Assembly: GCA_043101635.1 (NCBI GenBank)
Contig: JBICIE010000210.1
Location: 1 to 16,662 of the forward strand
DNA length: 16,662 bases
Source of the DNA: CAYMJK01 sp043101635
Lineage (GTDB): Bacteria > Planctomycetota > Phycisphaerae > Phycisphaerales > UBA1924
Direction: 5' to 3'
Shown one piece after another: positions 1 to 8,497 of the stretch (position 1 is the first letter of the stretch; each line of letters begins with the position of its first letter). The translations under genes were made by a program, and so were the position numbers. The notes below the pieces were generated by a model. The model made no database searches, was not told the origin of the DNA, and saw nothing but the letters and a program-made list of their open reading frames with translations.

Positions 1-155
1 ATCACCCGCCGCGAACAGGTTCTGGAAGCACAGGAAGTCGAAGAAGGTCAGTTCTCCGTCGCCGTCGCAGTCGGCCGCGCACACCGCCGACAGCACGGCA
101 AGAAACGCCTCCTGCTCGCCGCGCGGGTTGACCCCGTAGCCGACGATGCGTCGCC
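1..155 (-). pseudogene. Out-of-frame dockerin-like tail of the HAF propeller gene (partial at window edge)
   Basis: Read on the minus strand in the frame that leaves the window at base 1, this stretch encodes the natural continuation of the HAF propeller gene. It gives RRIVGYGVNPRG, then a short linker, then a dockerin-like half-module containing CAADCDGDGELTFFDFLCFQ and ending NLFAAGD at the edge. It is one frame away from the upstream coding region, which instead runs on in the wrong frame to a stop at 48-50. The junction lies near 153-155, where GGCGACGC would read in frame if it were GGCCGACGC. The simplest explanation is loss of one C, either a real mutation or an assembly error. The second half of the module and the true stop lie outside the window. 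Confidence 0.75.
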
Positions 156-1145
156 GGCAGGAGAGACACCGTGGGCGACAATCAGGATCCAGCCCGACAG
201 CGAGAGGCCATACTCATCGACCAGAACATCTTCGAGCGGCCGGATGCCCTCCGCTGCCGTCCAGATGCACGCGATGGCGCGTGACGCCGTGTAACAGGTC
301 CCGACGATGATCGAGCCGTCGCCGCTCACGCTGAGCGCATCGCAGTTGCTCGACTGCGGGCCAAGGCCTAGATACTCCATGCCGCCCGCCTCGGTCCAGC
401 GGAACGGGTGCGAGCCGATGCCGCCGATGAAGAACGAGCCGCCAACCACCGTGGCGCCATCGGCGCTCACCGCAAGCGCGCCGCTGCCGTTGTCGCCGGG
501 CAGAAAGCCCAGACCGCTCGCGACGCCATCTACCCAGCGGCAGGCCTGGCGCGCCGACGTCGGGCTGAAGCCGAGCCCGCTGGTCCCAACGATCACCGAC
601 CCATCACCACTGACGCCGCGCGCGTCGCTGACGACGTCGCCTGGCAGAAAGCCCAGCCCCTCCATGCCGCTCGCTTCTGTCCAGCGAAACGCCTGCGCGA
701 CCGTCGACACCGACGAACGTCCCACGATCGTGGCGCCATCGCCGCTCACCGCAGCGCCGATGCTCACACTATGGCCGGGCAGGAAGCCCAGGCCCTCCAT
801 GCCCGCGCTCTCGGTCCACCTGACCGCTTCGAGGACAAACCCGTCGTCGCGGCTTTGCCCGACGACTACCGCGCCGGCGGCGCTCACCCCCCTCGCCAGG
901 CTGGACAATCCGCCCCCGGGCATCGTGGCGAGGCTCTGCATGCCCGCCGGCGTCCAGCGGAAGGCCTCGATCGCGCCGGGAGCAAAGCTCTCCCCCACGA
1001 CGACGGCCCCGCCGTTGGTCACGGCCCACCCGGTGCTGGACGGTAGAGAGCCGCCCAGATTCCCCAGCCCCGTGAAGCTCTGCGCCGCAGCCGCGGCGCA
1101 CACCGCCAGCGTCGTCGGAGCAGCGATCAGAAGGTTGCCGCGCAT
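48..1145 (-). CDS. Secreted HAF-repeat beta-propeller protein, frameshifted before its dockerin-like domain
   Basis: This is a 365-residue open frame with a signal peptide at about residues 1-21 (basic start, alanine-rich core, AAA-AQ cleavage region). Repeats of about 45-50 residues follow, each with the pattern A-x-x-V-S-x-D-G-x-x-V-V-G, then F-R-W-T, G-M, and L-G-F-L-P-G. This matches the HAF family of extracellular repeats. Six repeats are complete and a seventh begins at about residue 325, which suggests a seven-bladed propeller. The seventh breaks after GVSPAG. The last roughly 40 residues are arginine/serine-rich and look like an out-of-frame read. The true continuation is in another frame (see 1-155). 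GAGGAG sits 6 nt before the ATG at 1145, supporting that start. The function is unknown; the intact protein was probably exported and displayed on or released from the cell surface. Confidence 0.8.
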   Translation of the reverse strand: MRGNLLIAAPTTLAVCAAAAAQSFTGLGNLGGSLPSSTGWAVTNGGAVVVGESFAPGAIEAFRWTPAGMQSLATMPGGGLSSLARGVSAAGAVVVGQSRDDGFVLEAVRWTESAGMEGLGFLPGHSVSIGAAVSGDGATIVGRSSVSTVAQAFRWTEASGMEGLGFLPGDVVSDARGVSGDGSVIVGTSGLGFSPTSARQACRWVDGVASGLGFLPGDNGSGALAVSADGATVVGGSFFIGGIGSHPFRWTEAGGMEYLGLGPQSSNCDALSVSGDGSIIVGTCYTASRAIACIWTAAEGIRPLEDVLVDEYGLSLSGWILIVAHGVSPAGDASSATGSTRAASRRRFLPCCRRCARPTATATEN

Positions 1146-1286
1146 GCTGATCTCCTCGCAGGCGCCCGCTTCGCAGCCGGATCAACCCGCATTGACCAGG
1201 CCGAGCCCACGAGGCGCAATACACGCCTGACTGCATGCTCCGAACGCAGAGCCGCCCGGCCCAATCCAGGTCACGATCGATTCCCC

Positions 1287-1303
1287 CGGGGCCCGCGGCC
1301 CCG
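1287..1303 (-). other. Short perfect inverted repeat in the HAF gene leader
   Basis: CGGGGCC and GGCCCCG form a 7-bp perfect stem with a 3-base loop. On the minus strand it begins about 3 nt after the predicted transcription start of the HAF gene, so it could cap the 5' end of the leader. No T-tract follows, so it does not look like a terminator for dxr. In DNA this GC-rich, a stem of this size could also occur by chance. Confidence 0.35.
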
Positions 1304-1312
1304 AACTCGGCC

Positions 1313-1341
1313 AGTGTACTGGATCTTGCAGAAGGCCGCAA
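1313..1341 (-). promoter_or_regulatory. Promoter candidate for the HAF propeller gene
   Basis: On the minus strand TTGCGG (1336-1341) and TACACT (1313-1318) are separated by exactly 17 bases. The -10 matches the sigma-70 consensus at 4 of 6 positions and the -35 keeps TTG. Transcription would start near 1306, giving a leader of about 160 nt. The site lies just downstream of the dxr stop codon, so the HAF gene need not depend on the dxr operon. The same -35 hexamer and spacing recur upstream of the SBBP propeller gene. Confidence 0.5.
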
Positions 1342-1369
1342 GCAGCCGCCGGGCGCCGGGATCGTCCCG

Positions 1370-2578
1370 TCAGCCCGCCGCCACACCGATCTCGCCGGCC
1401 ACCCAGCGCCGGGCCTCGGCGTCGGCAGCCCGCACATCGGCCAGCGAGCCGACCTGCGGCGCCGGATCCGCCAGCGCGTCGAGCGCCCCCAGCGCCAGTT
1501 GCCCGATCCGCCCGAACGCGATCGCGCCCGCCAGGAACGCCTCCACCGCGGCCTCGTTGGCCGCGTTGAAGATGGCCCCCGCCGCCCCACCGCGCTCCAT
1601 CACGCGCATCGCGCCCAGCGGCGCGGGGAACACGTCGTAGTCCGGGCGCACGAAGTCGAGCCGCCCTGCGCGCGCAAGATCCAGCTTCGGCGCCGGACCG
1701 GCGCTGCGATCCGGAAACGTCAGCGCGTACTGAATCGGGCAGCGCATATCGGGGGCGCCGAGCTGCGCGATCACTGAACCGTCCACATGCTCCACCAGCG
1801 CGTGCACGATCGACTGCGGATGCACGAGGATATCGAGCTGCTGCGGCAAGAGCCCGAACAGCCAGTGCGCCTCGATCAACTCCAGCGCCTTGTTCATCAG
1901 CGACGCCGAGTCGATCGTGACTTTCGGCCCCATCGTCCACGTCGGGTGGTTGAGCGCTTCTGCCGGCGTTGCGCGCGCAATCCGATCGGCCGGCCACGAG
2001 CGGAACGGCCCGCCGGACGCTGTCAGCGTCACCTTGCGAACGCACGCCGGCGTGCTCATCGGCGGCCATGGCTCGGCGCCCAGGCCCGTCAGGCACTGCC
2101 AGATGGCCGAGTGCTCGCTGTCCACCGGCAGCAGGCGGGCGCCGGAACGGTGCGCGGCCGGCACGACGATCTCGCCCGCGGCGACCAGCGTCTCCTTGTT
2201 CGCCAGCGCGATGTCGCGCCCGAGTTCGACCGCCGCGAGCGTCGCCCCCAGCCCCGCCGCGCCAACGATGGCGCCCATCACGATGTCGCACTCGACTTCG
2301 CGCACGAGGCGCTCGGCAGCGTCCGGCCCGGTGCGCACGTGCGCTGAAGCGCGTGCGCCGGCGCCATCGGCCAGCGCCAGTTCCCCGACACCAAGCTCGT
2401 CCCCCAGCGCACACAGGGCATCCAGCGACGAGCCCGCAGCCAGCCCGACGATCTCGATCGGGGCTGTGCGCCCGGCTTCGCCTCCGCCCGCCGCCAGGGC
2501 GCGCACAACCTCGACGGTCTGGGCGCCGATCGAGCCGGTCGCTCCGAGGATGATCAGCCGGCGCGCCTCGCCTGCCAT
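1370..2578 (-). CDS. dxr: 1-deoxy-D-xylulose 5-phosphate reductoisomerase
   Basis: This enzyme catalyses the NADPH-dependent rearrangement and reduction of DXP to 2-C-methyl-D-erythritol 4-phosphate, the committed step of the cytosolic MEP isoprenoid pathway. The 402 residues match the family length of about 400. Visible motifs are the nucleotide-binding GATGSIG (12-18), NKET (127-130), metal ligands in VDSEH (Asp153 and Glu155), the flap region ASGGPFR (187-193), HPTW (211-214), and DSASLMNKALE (223-233) with Asn229, Lys230 and third metal ligand Glu233. All key residues are present, so the enzyme should be active. A segment at about 164-180 before the flap looks longer than in E. coli. The ATG lies 3 nt after the RNase E/G stop, and its ribosome site GGAG is inside the last codons of that gene, so the two are probably co-transcribed and translationally coupled. 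Confidence 0.97.
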   Translation of the reverse strand: MAGEARRLIILGATGSIGAQTVEVVRALAAGGGEAGRTAPIEIVGLAAGSSLDALCALGDELGVGELALADGAGARASAHVRTGPDAAERLVREVECDIVMGAIVGAAGLGATLAAVELGRDIALANKETLVAAGEIVVPAAHRSGARLLPVDSEHSAIWQCLTGLGAEPWPPMSTPACVRKVTLTASGGPFRSWPADRIARATPAEALNHPTWTMGPKVTIDSASLMNKALELIEAHWLFGLLPQQLDILVHPQSIVHALVEHVDGSVIAQLGAPDMRCPIQYALTFPDRSAGPAPKLDLARAGRLDFVRPDYDVFPAPLGAMRVMERGGAAGAIFNAANEAAVEAFLAGAIAFGRIGQLALGALDALADPAPQVGSLADVRAADAEARRWVAGEIGVAAG

Positions 2579-2581
2579 GCG

Positions 2582-5059
2582 CTACTCCGTGTCGGCGATG
2601 CGGGCCCGCTCGCTGGCAGAGAGCTTCCGCCGCGCGGTGTACAGCAGGCGAGGAGCCTTGGGCTTCGCCTCCGGCGCCGGCTCGGGCTTCGGCGCCGGCT
2701 CGGGCTTCGCCGGCGATGGGCCGGAGGCGCCGGCGCCCGCAGGCTTCTCCCCGTCGGCGCTGGCCGCCCCGCTCTTGCGCCGGCGGGTCTTGCGGGCCGC
2801 GGGCTTGGGCGCAGGCGCCTCGCCATCGTCGCCGACCGGCGCCTCGACCTCGGGTCCGGCGCCCGGCCCGGCCTCTGCGCCGGCATTTCGTGGTTCACCT
2901 GCGCCATCCTCCGCCTGCGCTCCCTTGCGCTTGCGCCGGCGGCGACGCTTCTTCTTCGGGGGCTCGTCGGCATCGTCGAGGGCGGCGTCCGGCGGCCCGA
3001 CCTCGCCATCGTCGGGCGCATCGGACGCTTCGGCCGCGGCGCTCTGCTGGGTCTCGGCGCCGCCATCGGCCTCGGAAGCGCCCTCCGCCTGCGGCTCGCC
3101 GCCCTTGCGCCGGCGACGGCGCCGACGCCGCTTCTTCTTCGGCGCCTCGCCGGGCGCTTCTCCATCGGGCGCCTCGTCGGGCTGGGGCCCATCCTGCTGG
3201 GCGCCGGGCTCCTGCCCGGCCCCTTCGCCGACGCCCTGTTCGGGCGCATCGGGCGCTTCGGTATCGCCCTTGCGCCGGCGGCGCCGGCGGCGCTTGCGCT
3301 TCTTCGTCGCGCCTTCCTCGCCCGGCTGGTCCAGTTCGTCCTCCTCATCGAGATATTCCGCCGCCAGTTCGATCGGGTGCGGCTCCTGCGGCTCGCCGGC
3401 TCGCTCCTCGGGCTGCTCCGGCGGCGCCGCGGGGCGCTGCTCCTCGGACGGATCGACCGCCCAGTCGCTTTCCCCGCCCGGCGCGACCTCCTGCAGGGCC
3501 TCGCGCGGCGCCTTGCCCTGAGGCAGCTTGTCGAGTTCGACATCCGAGCCCGCCTCGTCATACGCGTAGAACGTCACGCGGTCGATCGCCACCGTATCGC
3601 TGACGCGCACATCCACCTGCTTGCCGCTGGAGCGCTCGATCCGCCCCAGCGTCGCGCGCCGGGCCGACAGCAGGCTCCCGGCGACCCGCCCGGACACCAC
3701 CATCTCCACCCGCGCCACCTTCTCGTGCCCGACGATGGCCGCCAGCGTGCGCAGCGCGTCGGCCGCCACCGAATCCGGGCGCTGCACCAGCCCGCGCCCG
3801 TGGCACGTCGGGCACTCCGAGAAGTGCACCGACTCGTGGCTGCCGCGCATGCGCTGGCGCGTCATCTCCAGAATGCCGAACTCGCTGATCGGCAGCACCG
3901 TGCTCTTGGCCCGGTCCCGCTTCAGCCGCTCCTTGAAGCGGTTCTCGATCTCGCGCCGGCGGCGCCGGTCGCGCATGTCGATCAGGTCGTTGATCACCAG
4001 CCCGCCCAGATCGCGCAGCCGGATCTGCCGGCAGATCTCGTCGACCGCCTCCAGGTTGGTCTGATACGCGTTGGTCTCGGCGTCGCGGGCCCGGCGGCTG
4101 CGCCCGCTGTTGACATCGATCGCCACCAGCGCCTCGGTCTCGTCGATCACCAGCCGCCCGCCCGAAGGCAGCGGCACCTCGCGCGAATGGATGTTCACGA
4201 TCTGCTGCTCGACCCCGAAGGCGTGGAACAGCGGCGTCGCCCCCGCATACCGCAGCAGCTTCGGGCGCGACCGCGGCGTCAGGATCTTCAGGAAGCGGGC
4301 CGTGCGCTCCAGGGCGCTCTCCTCGTCGATGACGATCTCCGAGACGTCGCCGGTGAGCTGGTCGCGCAGCGACCGCACCAGCAGGTCGCTCTCCGAGTAC
4401 AGCAGCTTCGGCGCCCTGCCCTTGCTGCGCCGCGTCTCCATGTCCTTCCACAGTCGCTGCAGATACGCCAGATCCCGCTTCAGCTCCAGCTTCGTGCGCT
4501 CGAAGCCCGCCGTCCGCAGGATGAACCCGAAGCCGTCGGGCAGATCCAGTTGATCCAGGATCTCCCGCATCTTGCGCCGCTGCTCGTCATCTTCGACCTT
4601 GCGGCTCACACCCACGCGGTCCATCTGCGGCATCATCACCAGGAACCGCCCGGGGATCGACAGATAGCTCGTCAGCGTCGGGCCCTTGGTGCCCACGCCC
4701 TCCTTGAGCACCTGCACCATCAGCTTCTGCCCGCGCTTCAGGCACTCCTGGATCGGCGGGCGCTCGCGCCGGGGCGTCTTCTTGCCCACCGCGTCGGCCG
4801 CGTCGCTCTCGGCCCCGGGGAACAGGCTCGGGTGCAGGTCGGTGATGTGCAGGAAGCCGTGCTCTTCCAGCCCGAAGTCGATGAACGCCGCCTGGATCGA
4901 GGCCTCGACGTTCTTCACCACCCCGTAGTAGATGTTGCCCACCCGGCTGATCGCCTTCGGGCTCTCGCTGCTGTACTCCTCGAGCTTGCCGTCCTCAACG
5001 ATCGCGATCCGGCACTCGTCGCCGGGCGCGTAGTTGATCAGCATCTGTGTCTTGGGCAT
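2582..5059 (-). CDS. rne: Rne/Rng-family ribonuclease (RNase E/G) with arginine-rich C-terminal tail
   Basis: This is a single-strand endoribonuclease for mRNA decay and rRNA processing. In the 825-residue form an S1 RNA-binding region (about 39-140) holds NIYYGVVKNVEASIQAAFIDFG. The catalytic core includes ALVAIDVNS (Asp315, Asn317) and GGLVINDLIDM (Asp358), equivalent to E. coli Asp303, Asn305 and Asp346. The zinc-link CPTC follows (Cys416, Cys419). After about residue 530 the protein is disordered, with four Lys/Arg tracts near 586-597, 641-652, 702-712 and 756-762, separated by acidic Glu/Asp/Ala/Pro linkers. An in-frame ATG at 5092 would add 11 residues, but the ATG at 5059 has GAGGAG 10 nt upstream and begins MPKTQMLIN, so I chose it. 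RNase G is possible by core similarity, but the long tail resembles RNase E scaffolds. Confidence 0.93.
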   Translation of the reverse strand: MPKTQMLINYAPGDECRIAIVEDGKLEEYSSESPKAISRVGNIYYGVVKNVEASIQAAFIDFGLEEHGFLHITDLHPSLFPGAESDAADAVGKKTPRRERPPIQECLKRGQKLMVQVLKEGVGTKGPTLTSYLSIPGRFLVMMPQMDRVGVSRKVEDDEQRRKMREILDQLDLPDGFGFILRTAGFERTKLELKRDLAYLQRLWKDMETRRSKGRAPKLLYSESDLLVRSLRDQLTGDVSEIVIDEESALERTARFLKILTPRSRPKLLRYAGATPLFHAFGVEQQIVNIHSREVPLPSGGRLVIDETEALVAIDVNSGRSRRARDAETNAYQTNLEAVDEICRQIRLRDLGGLVINDLIDMRDRRRRREIENRFKERLKRDRAKSTVLPISEFGILEMTRQRMRGSHESVHFSECPTCHGRGLVQRPDSVAADALRTLAAIVGHEKVARVEMVVSGRVAGSLLSARRATLGRIERSSGKQVDVRVSDTVAIDRVTFYAYDEAGSDVELDKLPQGKAPREALQEVAPGGESDWAVDPSEEQRPAAPPEQPEERAGEPQEPHPIELAAEYLDEEDELDQPGEEGATKKRKRRRRRRRKGDTEAPDAPEQGVGEGAGQEPGAQQDGPQPDEAPDGEAPGEAPKKKRRRRRRRRKGGEPQAEGASEADGGAETQQSAAAEASDAPDDGEVGPPDAALDDADEPPKKKRRRRRKRKGAQAEDGAGEPRNAGAEAGPGAGPEVEAPVGDDGEAPAPKPAARKTRRRKSGAASADGEKPAGAGASGPSPAKPEPAPKPEPAPEAKPKAPRLLYTARRKLSASERARIADTE

Positions 5060-5199
5060 GCGATAGCGGCTCCTCGCCCTGCGCAGGCGCATCCCGGCGG
5101 CGCCGGCGACGGACGCCTGCTCCGGGCAGATCGCACAGTGCGGCGCGGCTGGTCATGGCGCGCAGGGCGGGTGATTGTGACGCTGCCTGCCGGCATTCC

Positions 5200-5221
5200 C
5201 CCGGCGTCCGGACAGGCCGGG
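5200..5221 (-). other. GC-rich hairpin after ptsI-like gene
   Basis: CCCGGC (5200-5205) pairs with GCCGGG (5216-5221) across a 10-base loop that itself contains the palindrome TCCGGA. It begins about 59 nt past the Enzyme I stop codon and lies in the 220-base gap before the ribonuclease start. There is no T-run after it, so intrinsic termination is doubtful. It may be an mRNA 3' end or part of the ribonuclease leader. I see no open frame, known riboswitch or convincing promoter in the rest of this gap. Confidence 0.3.
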
Positions 5222-5279
5222 CGGGGAAATGGGCGACGCGGCAGCGCCGGCGTTTGTGTCTCCGGGGCGGTGGACTGGC

Positions 5280-7040
5280 CTACTCATCGAGGGCACGACC
5301 CTCGAACGCCTCGGGGATGATCTTTCTGGCCTGGTCACGGACGTACGCCGTGACCTCACTGTCGGAATCCAGCGCCACCGCCCGGCGGGCGATGCGCTCG
5401 CATTGTCTGATCGTCACGCTGCGAACCAGCCGCCGCAACTGCGGAATCGACGGCGGAGCCACCGAAAGCGTACGCAACCCCAGCCCCAGCAGCAATATGG
5501 CAAACTCCAGGTCCGCCGCCGACTCCCCGCAGCAGCTCACCGGCGTTCCCCGCCGCTCCCCGGCCCGCGTCACCTCCCGGATCAGGCGCAGCACCGCCGG
5601 GTGGAACGGCGTGAACAGCCCCGCCACCCGCTCGTTGGTCCGATCCACCGCCAGCGTGTACTGCACCAGGTCGTTGGTCCCGATGCTAAAGAAGTCCGCC
5701 TCCCGGGCGAACGTGTCGGCCATCACCGCCGCCGCCGGCACCTCCACCATCATCCCGACATCGATGTCCGGATCGAACGCCACGCCCTCGTCGGACAGGT
5801 CCTCCATCACGTCCCGCAGCAGGGCCCGGGTCTGACGCAGTTCGCCCGTGCTCGTCACCAGCGGGACCATGATCCTGATCGGCCCGTCGGCGCTGGCCCG
5901 CAGGATCGCCCGCAACTGCCGCTTGAAATCCAGCAGGTGGTTCAGGCTGTAGCGGATCGACCGCAGCCCCAGGAACGGGTTGCGCTCCGGCGCCTCCAGT
6001 TGCGTCTGCGTGTACTTGTCGGCCCCCAGATCGACCGTGCGGATCGTCAGCTCGCGCCCGGCAAGCAGGTCGACGCACTTGCGATAGGCCTCGTAGTGCT
6101 CCTCCTCCGTCGGCTCGCTCTGACGCGTCAGGTACAGGAACTCCGTGCGGTACAGCCCCACGCCCTCCCCGCCGAGCTCCAGGATCGATGCGATCTCATC
6201 GGGAAACTCGATGTTCCCGAGAATGCACACCGGCGCCCCGTCCGCCGTCTCGCACGGCAGGATCGACAGCTCCCGCAGCGAGAGCTGGAACGTCCGCGCC
6301 TGCTCGATCAGTTGCCGGTACCGGTCCAGATGGTCCCGGTCCGGGTCGAGAATCACCAGCCCGCGGTCGCCATCGATGATGACCCGCTGCCCCTCCGTCG
6401 CCCGCCCCGTCAGGTCGTGGCACCCCACCACCGCCGGGATGCGCAGGGCCCGCGCCACGATCGCCGTGTGACTCGTGCGCCCGCCCAGGTCGGTGGCGAA
6501 CGCCATCACCAGTTCGCGGTCGAAGTCCGCCGTCTGGCTCGGCGTCAGGTCGCTGGCCAGCACCACCGCCTGGTGCGGCAACTGACGCAGACGCACCGCG
6601 TGCTCGCCGATCAGGTGATCCAGCACCCGCCCGGCCAGGTCGCGCAGGTCGTCCACTTTGGTCGTGATCGCCGTGTCTCTCATCGCCGCGAACCGGGCCG
6701 CCCACTCCTGGAACACGTGGTAGACCGCATATTCGGCGCACAGCATCTCGTCGGCGACGATCTCCCGCATCGGCCCCACCAGCGTCGGGTCCTGCAGCAC
6801 GCCGATGTGGAACAGGAAGATCTTGGCCGCCTCCGACCCCATCTCCTGCTCGGAGCGCTGCTGCACCGCCGTCAGATCCGCCACCGATTTCGCCAGGGCG
6901 TCTTCCAGCCGCGCCAGCTCCTGCGGGACCTGCTCCGGCGGGATCGCGCGCGGCGCGATCCGCTGCGTCCGGTCGTCCTGAACGAACACCCGCCCGATGA
7001 CGATGCCGGGCGAGACCGGGATGCCCTTGACGATCTGCAT
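5280..7040 (-). CDS. ptsI: Phosphoenolpyruvate-protein phosphotransferase (PTS Enzyme I)
   Basis: This cytosolic enzyme takes phosphate from phosphoenolpyruvate onto a histidine and passes it to HPr. The 586 residues match Enzyme I length (about 575), and there is no N-terminal GAF domain, so this is not the PtsP form. Visible features are the swivelling domain with GGRTSHTAIVARAL (phospho-histidine His191), the PEP-binding GGEGVGLYRTEFLYL (290-304, Arg298), RTVDLGADK (334-342, first residue Arg334), EVPAA (from Glu433), the signature FFSIGTNDLVQYTLAVDR (450-467), and active-site Cys504 in SCCGES. All catalytic residues are present. No HPr or sugar-specific EII gene lies in the window, so it may serve regulation as much as sugar uptake. 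It is divergent from rho. The ATG at 7040 gives the canonical start IVKGIPVSPGIVIG; its ribosome site is weak (GAGG 6 nt upstream). Confidence 0.94.
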   Translation of the reverse strand: MQIVKGIPVSPGIVIGRVFVQDDRTQRIAPRAIPPEQVPQELARLEDALAKSVADLTAVQQRSEQEMGSEAAKIFLFHIGVLQDPTLVGPMREIVADEMLCAEYAVYHVFQEWAARFAAMRDTAITTKVDDLRDLAGRVLDHLIGEHAVRLRQLPHQAVVLASDLTPSQTADFDRELVMAFATDLGGRTSHTAIVARALRIPAVVGCHDLTGRATEGQRVIIDGDRGLVILDPDRDHLDRYRQLIEQARTFQLSLRELSILPCETADGAPVCILGNIEFPDEIASILELGGEGVGLYRTEFLYLTRQSEPTEEEHYEAYRKCVDLLAGRELTIRTVDLGADKYTQTQLEAPERNPFLGLRSIRYSLNHLLDFKRQLRAILRASADGPIRIMVPLVTSTGELRQTRALLRDVMEDLSDEGVAFDPDIDVGMMVEVPAAAVMADTFAREADFFSIGTNDLVQYTLAVDRTNERVAGLFTPFHPAVLRLIREVTRAGERRGTPVSCCGESAADLEFAILLLGLGLRTLSVAPPSIPQLRRLVRSVTIRQCERIARRAVALDSDSEVTAYVRDQARKIIPEAFEGRALDE

Positions 7041-7053
7041 GGAGGGCCTCGGG

Positions 7054-7080
7054 GCCGGCGCCCGCCGGCCGCATGCGGCC
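7054..7080. promoter_or_regulatory. Overlapping palindromes at the ptsI-like 5' end
   Basis: Two inverted repeats overlap here. GCCGGC at 7054-7059 and again at 7064-7069 form a 6-bp stem with a 4-base loop, and GGCCGCATGCGGCC at 7067-7080 is a perfect 14-base palindrome. They fill the short leader between the -10 candidate and the Enzyme I start codon. They could act as an operator or as mRNA structure limiting translation. Composition is very GC-rich, so chance is a real alternative. Confidence 0.3.
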
Positions 7081-7082
7081 CC

Positions 7083-7088
7083 ATCCTA
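7083..7088 (-). promoter_or_regulatory. Possible -10 element for ptsI-like gene
   Basis: On the minus strand TAGGAT matches the -10 consensus at 4 of 6 positions and would place transcription start near 7076. No good -35 hexamer lies 16-18 bases upstream, so this is a weak call. Confidence 0.3.
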
Positions 7089-7158
7089 TGTCCGCCGATC
7101 CGCCGTCCCGCCGCCCGCCGACAGGATCCCCGGAAATCCGGAAGACTGGCCTCCGGGC

Positions 7159-7188
7159 TTGACACGGCGCCCCCTCCCCGCTCAGAAT
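7159..7188 (+). promoter_or_regulatory. Promoter candidate for rho
   Basis: A perfect TTGACA (7159-7164) and CAGAAT (7183-7188, 4 of 6 consensus matches) are separated by 18 bases. Start of transcription would be near 7195, giving a leader of about 77 nt before the ATG at 7272. An unpaired pyrimidine-rich leader would be expected if Rho autoregulates, but nothing specific is visible here. Confidence 0.6.
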
Positions 7189-7271
7189 GGCCCAGCTTTC
7201 GCCTCTGGCGCCCTGCGCGGCGGGACGGCCAGCGCGGTCGGCCAGGGTGAGGCCGGTTCTCTGCATCGAAC

Positions 7272-8459
<1,188 letters not shown>

Positions 8460-8472
8460 TCACGCTCTCTTG

Positions 8473-8496
8473 GCTGGGCGCCTTCTCCGCGCCAGC
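8473..8496. terminator. Possible shared terminator hairpin between rho and the SBBP gene
   Basis: The 38-base gap between these convergent genes is almost filled by an inverted repeat. GCTGG and CCAGC pair on the outside and CGC and GCG on the inside, with one bulged G and a 7-base loop. Its position suits termination from both sides. Neither strand has a following T-run, so it is at best a weak intrinsic terminator. Confidence 0.35.
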
Positions 8497-8497
8497 G

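Noticed and set aside
1890..3521. 543-codon Ser/Ala/Pro-rich plus-strand frame with poly-Arg runs
   Set aside because: The runs are the reverse complement of the ribonuclease tail repeats, and dxr and the ribonuclease are well supported on the other strand.
5060..5279. Riboswitch or small gene in the ribonuclease leader
   Set aside because: Only a modest hairpin is visible; no known riboswitch core and no open frame with a ribosome site and plausible protein.
3377..5320. Long plus-strand open frame opposite the RNase E/G gene
   Set aside because: The minus strand encodes clear RNase E/G catalytic motifs. The plus-strand product is rich in Leu, Arg, His and Gln without recognisable structure.
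5229..7250. 673-codon plus-strand open frame opposite Enzyme I
   Set aside because: Enzyme I motifs are complete on the minus strand; this frame is a shadow.
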